In this document: piece by piece, positions 1 to 4,781 of the stretch
Position numbering within the stretch: position 1 is the first letter of the stretch
Layout: every line of letters begins with the position of its first letter
NCBI GenBank assembly: GCA_013041835.1
Contig: JABDRH010000491.1
Coordinates: 1 to 6,029 of the forward strand
Direction of reading: 5' to 3'
Length of the DNA: 6,029 nt
Origin: Desulfatitalea sp.
GTDB taxonomy: Bacteria > Desulfobacterota > Desulfobacteria > Desulfobacterales > Desulfosarcinaceae
Translations under genes and position numbers: made by a program
Notes under the pieces: model-generated
Seen by the model: the letters and a program-made list of their open reading frames with translations, nothing else
Told to the model about the DNA's origin: nothing
The model's database searches: none

Positions 1-183
1 CCGGCCCATGCCGGGCCGCTCTCGGAGGGCACCCCACTGCCTGACGACTCCCTGGCCTCCTATGAGTACAACGCCATCCGCTGCGCCTTGACCAAATGCA
101 ACGGCATCCGAAAACAGGCCGCCGCCATTCTAGGCATCGGTGAGGCCACATTGTACCGCAAGTTAAAAAAATACAATCTTTAG
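1..183 (+). CDS. C-terminal end of a sigma-54-dependent (NtrC-type) response regulator, Fis-type DNA-binding domain; 5' end outside window
   Basis: Reading from base 1 in frame gives 60 codons and a TAG stop at 181-183. The visible residues about 22-60 form a Fis-type helix-turn-helix: an EYNAI start, a helix ending in a C-N-G-I-R turn, then QAAAILGI and the recognition helix ending TLYRKLKKYNL. This arrangement (long helix, short turn, 'AA..LGI...TLYRKLK', then a few residues to the C-terminus) is the usual tail of NtrC/AtoC/ZraR-like activators. There it binds enhancer DNA and positions the upstream AAA+ domain on sigma-54 RNA polymerase. The AAA+ and any receiver domain would lie before base 1 and cannot be seen, so the signal and target genes are unknown. 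Residues 1-21 look like the usual variable linker. Another Fis-tailed protein is possible, but the NtrC family is by far the most common. Confidence 0.85.
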   Translation, partial: PAHAGPLSEGTPLPDDSLASYEYNAIRCALTKCNGIRKQAAAILGIGEATLYRKLKKYNL

Positions 184-207
184 CGCTGGGCGGAACCGCT
201 CGTTCTC

Positions 208-243
208 GATTTTTAGGATAATGCAGAACTTTCGTTAAAAATC
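208..243. repeat. 8-bp inverted repeat between convergent genes
   Basis: GATTTTTA (208-215) is exactly complementary to TAAAAATC (236-243), with 20 nt between the arms. It lies in the 141-bp gap between the convergent regulator (stop 183) and the exported-protein gene (stop 325), where a bidirectional terminator would be expected. The stem is almost all A-T and no U-run follows it on either strand, so it is a poor intrinsic terminator. A protein-binding palindrome or chance are equally open. Apart from this and a small CTAAT/ATTAG hairpin at 312-328 that overlaps the stop codon of the minus-strand gene, I see nothing in 184-324. Confidence 0.3.
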
Positions 244-324
244 AAGACGGTCTGTCACAAAGCCGCTAAGGTGCCACATTGCGTTGCTTCCGTTTTCACT
301 ATCGATATACACTAATCAAAAGAA

Positions 325-936
325 TTAGGGTATGGCTTGGATTTCGATGTCAGCCAGTGGATAGCGGCAATCCCATACAGTCTTTAAGGAGGCGTAATCA
401 ACCGTAACTGCCCAATAATGAGAGTTGTGGGTGGCATCAACGTTTACGACAAACTGGATAGATCGTCCGTTATTGTCGAGAATCTGGGTGCGGACATCCC
501 AGCACATCTGTTCCCACTGCCCGTTTTCACCCTTGAAAATATCGATGGCATAAGGCCCAAATTGGACGACATCGAGTTCCGCAGTGCTTGCCGGTTGATC
601 TAAAAAGTCCGCGTCACAGAAACGGGTGCACAACGTGGCGCTGCGCAACCGGCAGGAGAAACTCGGATCTGAGAAATAGGTGTTTACATCTTCATTCCAC
701 CATCGATACCCATCATAACAGCCCGGGCCGCCCAGGTCGATTTCCTGGTAGGTCGTGATGGTGTAGCTGCAGATATCATCAACGCAAATCGGCGCTGTTT
801 GAGTGGTTTCCGCAGGGCCGACGTCTTCGAATGGCGCCAAGGCATCCTTGTCATCCGGCAGCATATCTTCGGCCGATGCGCCAGCAGCAAACATTAAAGC
901 GCATCCTAAAGCAAAAAGACAAATAGCAAATTTCAT
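325..936 (-). CDS. Small exported cysteine-rich protein of unknown function
   Basis: This 203-residue protein matches no family I recognise. It starts with a clear Sec signal peptide: Lys2, a hydrophobic core over residues 3-18, and an Ala-Ser-Ala cleavage site at 20-22, so the mature protein would begin at Glu23. Mature residues 23-50 are acidic and proline/threonine-rich, probably a flexible leader. The folded part (about 51-203) has eight cysteines (51, 56, 73, 95, 103, 107, 145, 190). That even number suggests up to four disulfides in the periplasm or outside the cell. It is rich in aromatic residues (for example YRWWNED around 77-83) and ends in beta-like strands (residues about 160-182). 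The start is well supported: AGGAGG lies 8 nt upstream of ATG. No lipobox, membrane anchor or sorting signal follows the signal peptide. It appears monocistronic, with its own promoter about 310 bp upstream. That it is a real gene is fairly sure; its function is unknown. Confidence 0.8.
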   Translation of the reverse strand: MKFAICLFALGCALMFAAGASAEDMLPDDKDALAPFEDVGPAETTQTAPICVDDICSYTITTYQEIDLGGPGCYDGYRWWNEDVNTYFSDPSFSCRLRSATLCTRFCDADFLDQPASTAELDVVQFGPYAIDIFKGENGQWEQMCWDVRTQILDNNGRSIQFVVNVDATHNSHYWAVTVDYASLKTVWDCRYPLADIEIQAIP

Positions 937-944
937 GACCTTCT

Positions 945-950
945 CCTCCT
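945..950 (-). promoter_or_regulatory. Consensus Shine-Dalgarno site of the exported-protein gene
   Basis: On the minus strand AGGAGG sits 8 nt before the ATG at 936-934, inside a purine-rich run. It fixes the start of the exported-protein gene and suggests efficient translation. Confidence 0.8.
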
Positions 951-1245
951 CTTTTTTTGTTTATGATAAAAAGCAGCGTTAAATCGCCTTTGAGCGCTTT
1001 CAAATGCTCCGGGCATCACTCTGGGCGATTTTTTGGAAGTATTTCCCGCCGCCATGCATCCGAATCCAAAAGCCCGAAAACGAAGGGTTTTTCTATAAAA
1101 ACGGGTTCCCGGCAAAGGCGGAAAAGTACTTCAAAGTCATCAAGTCGTTTGCCTGATCAAACATTGGGGCTAATACTAAATCCGTGGATGCCATTCAGAG
1201 GGGTACTGCAGATCCGGAAAGATGCGCAGGGTGATGATCAGCCTG

Positions 1246-1274
1246 TTTATACTTCTGAAATCAAGAGGTGTCAA
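1246..1274 (-). promoter_or_regulatory. Near-consensus sigma-70 promoter directed toward the exported-protein gene
   Basis: Read on the minus strand, TTGACA (1274-1269) is a perfect -35 box. It is followed by exactly 17 nt (1268-1252) and then TATAAA (1251-1246), a 5-of-6 match to the -10 box. Transcription would start near 1239 and run toward the exported-protein gene, giving an untranslated leader of roughly 300 nt before the ATG at 936. There is no extended -10 TG. The box quality and spacing are read directly from the sequence; activity and the start point are inferred. Confidence 0.6.
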
Positions 1275-1326
1275 ATTAAAAGATGGGTAATGATTTGTTT
1301 GGTATTGTATTGCATCGTACCGGACG

Positions 1327-1379
1327 AAAAAAACCGCAATCGGCACGATGGGCAAGGTCGGGTTTCCAAGTTGCGGTCT
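1327..1379 (-). terminator. Possible rho-independent terminator-like stem (minus strand)
   Basis: On the minus strand ACCGCAA (1339-1333 paired with 1377-1371) forms a 7-bp stem. It extends to 9 bp with a G-U and an A-U pair, and a run of T (1332-1327) follows directly. The loop is long (31 nt), which weakens the case for a true terminator. Its position just upstream of the minus-strand promoter at 1246-1274 would let it block read-through of antisense transcripts from the methyltransferase side. Confidence 0.22.
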
Positions 1380-1554
1380 ATGAAAACAGGTGACAAACAG
1401 CGGCTTTCCCCCGGCTGTCGGGACGGGAGATGCTTTTCGGCATTGTTGAAGCATCGATACCGAAGATCGACTGGCATCCAAGAATCGTGGCGACGGTGGC
1501 GATCAATGGGGCATCCCCTGCGGTTTTGCAAGTCGATGGCGGTAGCAAAACAAC

Positions 1555-1581
1555 TTGTTTTCAAAGTTATGCTCATATAAA
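1555..1581 (+). promoter_or_regulatory. Candidate sigma-70 promoter of the methyltransferase gene
   Basis: TTGTTT (1555-1560) and TATAAA (1576-1581) are separated by 15 nt, slightly short of the ideal 17. The -10 box is good and the -35 box partial. The predicted start near 1588 would give a leader of about 45 nt before the ATG at 1635. No other plus-strand gene lies within 1.4 kb upstream, so the methyltransferase needs a promoter in this region. Confidence 0.35.
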
Positions 1582-1634
1582 AAACGCTGGTGACATGAAT
1601 CGTATCGATAATCGACAAGAAAAGGGGGGAGGGG

Positions 1635-2234
1635 ATGACCCGCAACCTTGCATCGCCTAAATCAGGACACCCTATCTGTCCGCATACGTGCGCCTTCATG
1701 CTTGACAATTTCATTCGGCGATGGATTCAACGCCCGGGCAAAATTGTCGGTGATTTTCTCAAACCTGGGGACACGGCCATTGATCTGGGGTGCGGGCCAG
1801 GCTTTTTTACCATCGAGATGGCAAAGCGGGTAGGACCCAACGGCAGGGTCATCGCCGTGGACTTGCAGCCGGAAATGCTTGCCCACGTCGCGCGAAAATC
1901 ACGAAAACACGGCGTTTCGGAGATTGTCACCTGCCATCCATGCCAGGCGCAAGATATCGGCCTTTCAATCAGTGCGGACTTCATCCTGGCGTTCTACATG
2001 ATCCATGAAACGCCTGATATCCGAACCAGTCTGACGCAAATCAAGGCGCTGATGGGCCAGGGCGCCCGAACACTTGTCGTGGAGCCCAAAATGCATGTCG
2101 GCAAGGCAACATTTCAGACGATCCTCGACATCGCGCAGGATGTGGGATTAACCGTGTTGCACCGTCCCAGCGGGATGGGGGGCAGAAGCGTACTGTTCGG
2201 GAAGGATCAAGGGTATTCGACGGATGTCTCATAA
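1635..2234 (+). CDS. Class I SAM-dependent methyltransferase
   Basis: The 199-residue protein is a small Rossmann-fold methyltransferase that uses S-adenosylmethionine. Motif I is D50-L-G-C-G-P-G, the SAM-binding glycine loop. The acidic residue that binds the ribose hydroxyls is D76 in an AVDLQPEML stretch. A Gln-Asp-Ile (106-108) matches the adenine-contacting position, and residues 114-126 (ADFILAF...IHET) form the strand usually called motif post-II or III. The later strand at about 145-150 (RTLVVEP) and C-terminal SVLFGK complete the fold. The N-terminal CPHTCAF-LDN-IRR element (15-29) recurs in a group of short bacterial methyltransferases of unknown substrate, which supports the chosen start over Met22. 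The ATG is preceded by a strong purine-rich site (AAAGGGGGGAGGGG, 1621-1634). The gene stands alone, and its stop is 90 bp from the convergent cyclase stop. The substrate cannot be told from the sequence: a small molecule, including a UbiE- or arsenic-type substrate, is possible. Confidence 0.85.
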   Translation: MTRNLASPKSGHPICPHTCAFMLDNFIRRWIQRPGKIVGDFLKPGDTAIDLGCGPGFFTIEMAKRVGPNGRVIAVDLQPEMLAHVARKSRKHGVSEIVTCHPCQAQDIGLSISADFILAFYMIHETPDIRTSLTQIKALMGQGARTLVVEPKMHVGKATFQTILDIAQDVGLTVLHRPSGMGGRSVLFGKDQGYSTDVS

Positions 2235-2259
2235 AAACAGTGGGTTCTGTGGGAGATTT

Positions 2260-2275
2260 CGACGCGACAGCGTTG
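2260..2275. repeat. Short hairpin between convergent methyltransferase and cyclase genes
   Basis: CGACGC (2260-2265) pairs with GCGTTG (2270-2275) as 6 bp including one G-U, closing a GACA loop. It lies in the 90-bp gap between two convergent stops. No T-run follows on either strand, so any termination role is doubtful. Confidence 0.22.
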
Positions 2276-2324
2276 CGGTTCACCCATGCTCCGTTCTATG
2301 ACGGTCCTTCGAGCAATGGGGGGA

Positions 2325-4700
2325 TCAATCCTGATCCTGAAGAACGGCATGGTAACATTCGACCCTGTTGCGCCCTTTATGCTTGGCCAGATATAAGGCA
2401 CGGTCGCTCAAGGCAATGAATTGCGACACATCCGCATCCGGGGCGTCACCATTGGCGACCACCCCCGTGCTCACCGACACATTGAACTGCCGGCCGTTGA
2501 ATTCAAATGACATTTGGTTTACTTTTTTCCGAAAACGATTGGCGAATATTTTCGCGTTTTTAACGGTGGTGTGGGGCAGTATCAGGGCGAACTCTTCCCC
2601 GCCGATGCGGCAGGCGATGTCTGATTTGCGCACGGTGTGTTTTAATAGTTTTGAAAACGCTTTCAACACGTTATCCCCCATTGGGTGCCCGTAGGTGTCA
2701 TTGATGGATTTGAAATGATCCAAATCCAGCATGCACAGGACCAAGCTATAGCCATAGCGTTTGGCGGCGGACAGTTCCCGCTCCAGGGAATCTTTGAAAT
2801 ATCGCAGATTATACAGCCCGGTCAATTCATCATTGAAAGACATTTGGGCCAGTATTGCCTGGGCTTCTTTGACTTCCTGATACAGCATGTATTTTTTGAT
2901 TGAGCTTTCGATGGCTTTGAGTACGGTATCTTTCGCCAGCAGGTCTTTGGATAAATAGTCATATGCACCGGCTTTAATGGTTTTCGAGGCCACCATTTCA
3001 TCGCCTTTGCCGGTAATGACGATAACCGGTATGTCGATTTTCTTGCTGTGTAATTCCTTTATGAAATCCAGCCCGCATCCATCCGGCAGGTAATAATCCA
3101 GCAAGATGAGATCGAACTCATGTTTTTTGATGGCTTCGGTTGCTTGGGCCAGCGATCGGGCCTGTTGTAATTTGATATTCGGCAGATGGCGCATATAAAC
3201 CGTCATCAACCCGAAGGAAAAATCGGAATCTTCCACCGCCAGGATGTTCAGGTCCATGCAGGTTAAAATCTCGCCGTCGGCCCCGGTGTCGCCAGCGGTA
3301 TTTCTGCCCTGCAGCGATTGCATATTTTTCAATGTTTCTTTGATTTGATCGCAACTGGATTTGATCATGTTGATATGATGCTTCAGGCGCACTGGTTCAT
3401 TGTGGATGTTTTCCAGAAATTCGGCGGAAGCGATGATGGCGTTTACCGGCTGATTGATGTCATAAAAGGATTGATCGGCCAATTGCAGCAGTACTTTCAA
3501 CCGCTCTTCTTTGATGGCCGTGGTTTGTTGCTCGATCAACTGGCGGTTGGTCCGGGCCAACTCTTCGACCATTTTTTCCAGCTCACCGGCTTTGTGTTTT
3601 AATTCGGCTTCAATGCTGGCACGGATGGTGACATCGTGCAAGGTGCATAGCACGGCCTGCTGGTTTTCCCATTCACAGATCGTTGCGCGCACTTCAGCGA
3701 TGATTTTTGTTCCGTTGCCCTGCGTGATTTCGATATCGGTGGGTTTCTGGAAATCGATGGCGTATCCGAAGCTTTGGCCTATCAGGTCTTCGATCCGGCA
3801 CCCCATTAATGCACCGGCCGCCGGATTCAGGTAAAAGATCCGGCCCTGTGGATTCAGAACGATCATCCCATCGGCGTTGTTTTCCACGATTTCACGCAGC
3901 CGGTGCGCATCTTGGGCATTGGCGACCAGGGTTTGGTTCCGAGCGCTAATATCCCTGGCAATGAGCAGTATGCCGGTGTGCCGATTGGCTTCGATGAACA
4001 GGGTGACATTCGCTTCCACCGGTATGGTACGGCCGTTGGCGGCCTGAAATTCACCTTCCCAAAGCTTGGAACGTTGGTGGGTGCTCAAATGCTCCGCCAT
4101 CAAAACGGTTATTTCTTTAAAGCTTTTTTCTGAGATCAGCTTGGAAAGGGTGAGGCCTTCCATATCGCTGGCTGAAAAAGCCAAGGCTTCCAGGGCCGCA
4201 TGGTTTAAATAGGTAATGCCGCCATCCATGTCACAGGTAATGATTAAATCATTGGCGGTTTCCGCCAGACGGCGATACCGCTCCTGGCTTTTGGCCAATG
4301 CCAGTTCGGATTGTTTTCGTTCAATGGCGTAGCGGATGGATTGAATGATCTGAACATCGGGCATTTGGGATTTGTAAATGAAATCCTGGGCACCCTGTCT
4401 TAAGGCTTCCAGGGCCAATTCATCATCTTGGAAGCCAGTCATGATAATGATGGGAATGTTCTTGAACTGGCGTGTTAAACGTTGCAGGGTGGCCAGCCCC
4501 TGGGAGTCGGGCAGGTGCAGATCCAGCAGGACGACATCGATGGGGAAGTCGGAAAGCGACACGATACCGTCGGCAAGGGTCTCCGAGGCCAGAATGTCAA
4601 ACCGTATCATGCGTTGCCTGGTAAGCAATCGCCGCAGGGCGCTGACCATATCGGGTTCGTCTTCAATAATCAGTAATTGCGTGGTCTCTTTCGATGTCAT
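2325..4700 (-). CDS. Multi-domain diguanylate cyclase: REC-PAS-PAS-degenerate DHp-REC-GGDEF
   Basis: This soluble 791-residue protein should make cyclic-di-GMP from two GTP. REC1 (about 8-128) has acidic E13/D14, phosphoacceptor D60, T88 and K110. PAS domains follow at about 141-257 and 265-367, then a coiled coil (364-402). Residues 402-462 resemble a histidine-kinase DHp helix, but the H-box reads Y413-D-I-N-Q-P, with Tyr replacing the phosphorylatable His, and no ATPase domain follows. REC2 (482-600) has D491, D535, T563 and K585. The C-terminal GGDEF domain (612-785) has D659, N667 and D676, the active-site GGEEF (700-704), and an RxxD inhibitory site (RKSD, 691-694) exactly five residues before it. 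I see no transmembrane segment or EAL domain. I chose the ATG at 4700 because GGAG lies 5 nt upstream. An ATG at 4724 adds 8 residues but has no ribosome-binding site and abuts a hairpin. Activity is likely set by phosphorylation of one or both receivers and by PAS ligands, which I cannot name. Confidence 0.92.
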   Translation of the reverse strand: MTSKETTQLLIIEDEPDMVSALRRLLTRQRMIRFDILASETLADGIVSLSDFPIDVVLLDLHLPDSQGLATLQRLTRQFKNIPIIIMTGFQDDELALEALRQGAQDFIYKSQMPDVQIIQSIRYAIERKQSELALAKSQERYRRLAETANDLIITCDMDGGITYLNHAALEALAFSASDMEGLTLSKLISEKSFKEITVLMAEHLSTHQRSKLWEGEFQAANGRTIPVEANVTLFIEANRHTGILLIARDISARNQTLVANAQDAHRLREIVENNADGMIVLNPQGRIFYLNPAAGALMGCRIEDLIGQSFGYAIDFQKPTDIEITQGNGTKIIAEVRATICEWENQQAVLCTLHDVTIRASIEAELKHKAGELEKMVEELARTNRQLIEQQTTAIKEERLKVLLQLADQSFYDINQPVNAIIASAEFLENIHNEPVRLKHHINMIKSSCDQIKETLKNMQSLQGRNTAGDTGADGEILTCMDLNILAVEDSDFSFGLMTVYMRHLPNIKLQQARSLAQATEAIKKHEFDLILLDYYLPDGCGLDFIKELHSKKIDIPVIVITGKGDEMVASKTIKAGAYDYLSKDLLAKDTVLKAIESSIKKYMLYQEVKEAQAILAQMSFNDELTGLYNLRYFKDSLERELSAAKRYGYSLVLCMLDLDHFKSINDTYGHPMGDNVLKAFSKLLKHTVRKSDIACRIGGEEFALILPHTTVKNAKIFANRFRKKVNQMSFEFNGRQFNVSVSTGVVANGDAPDADVSQFIALSDRALYLAKHKGRNRVECYHAVLQDQD

Positions 4701-4705
4701 ATTCG

Positions 4706-4709
4706 CTCC
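4706..4709 (-). promoter_or_regulatory. Ribosome-binding site deciding the cyclase start
   Basis: GGAG on the minus strand lies 5 nt before the ATG at 4700-4698. The alternative in-frame ATG at 4724 is preceded by a sequence with no purine-rich site, so translation most likely begins at 4700. Confidence 0.55.
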
Positions 4710-4728
4710 GGCGGACTTGTCCATGGCA

Positions 4729-4756
4729 GTGCATCGGTCAATGGTTGAAGATGCAC
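4729..4756. repeat. Two-part hairpin / inverted repeat upstream of the cyclase gene
   Basis: GTGCATC (4729-4735) is perfectly complementary to GATGCAC (4750-4756). Inside it TCAA (4738-4741) pairs with TTGA (4745-4748) around a 3-nt loop. Together they give 11 base pairs interrupted only by a small 2-by-1 internal loop. It lies in the 81-bp gap between the radical SAM stop and the cyclase start, on the transcribed side. No T-run follows, so it is not an ordinary terminator. It could be an mRNA processing or stability element in a shared transcript, or an operator for a dimeric regulator. Confidence 0.5.
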
Positions 4757-4781
4757 GGGTACTATTTTGGATTTCGGTCGT

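Larger units (their letters stand above)
937..1634. other. Long intergenic region with divergent promoters and no convincing gene
   Basis: This 698-bp stretch separates the divergent exported-protein and methyltransferase genes. Open frames exist on both strands, but they lack ribosome-binding sites, recognisable families or natural composition. The longest (957-1580, +) encodes an Arg/Ser/Lys-rich string typical of a random frame. What can be supported is a near-consensus minus-strand promoter (1246-1274), a weaker plus-strand promoter (1555-1581), a possible minus-strand stem followed by a T-run (1327-1379), and the two ribosome-binding sites at its edges. A small inverted repeat, TTTGA/TCAAA with a central GCGC, lies at 989-1004. 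A 50-codon frame at 1004-1156 (+) looks somewhat protein-like but is unsupported. I recognised no insertion-sequence ends or known riboswitch. Confidence 0.5.

Noticed and set aside
184..324. Sigma-54 promoter upstream of or within the first intergenic gap, suggested by TGGCAC on the minus strand
   Set aside because: The TTGC element is absent at the required spacing, and the motif lies downstream of the exported-protein stop, not in front of a gene.
898..936. Lipobox around Cys12 of the exported protein (A-L-G-C)
   Set aside because: It would leave a hydrophobic core too short for a lipoprotein signal, and Ala at -3 is unusual. The Ala-Ser-Ala site at 20-22 fits signal peptidase I much better.
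933..1115. 60-codon minus-strand frame whose TGA overlaps the ATG of the exported-protein gene, suggesting a coupled leader peptide
   Set aside because: It would start at TTG without a ribosome-binding site, and its C-terminus (KKRRRRS) is only the translation of the downstream gene's Shine-Dalgarno tract. The overlap is probably coincidental.
957..1580. 207-codon plus-strand open frame
   Set aside because: It has no ribosome-binding site and a very high Arg/Ser/Lys content with no recognisable family. It overlaps the leader and promoter of the minus-strand gene, and its first codons overlap the purine-rich region of that gene. It looks like a chance frame.
1430..1660. 76-codon plus-strand frame overlapping the methyltransferase start
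   Set aside because: It has no recognisable family and a ribosome-binding site placed too close to its ATG. It runs through the candidate promoter and ribosome-binding site of the methyltransferase.
1176..1714. Two overlapping minus-strand frames (1176-1481 and 1271-1714)
   Set aside because: They have no Shine-Dalgarno and no family match. One covers the TTGACA/TATAAA promoter and the other is antisense to the methyltransferase start. Composition is not convincing.
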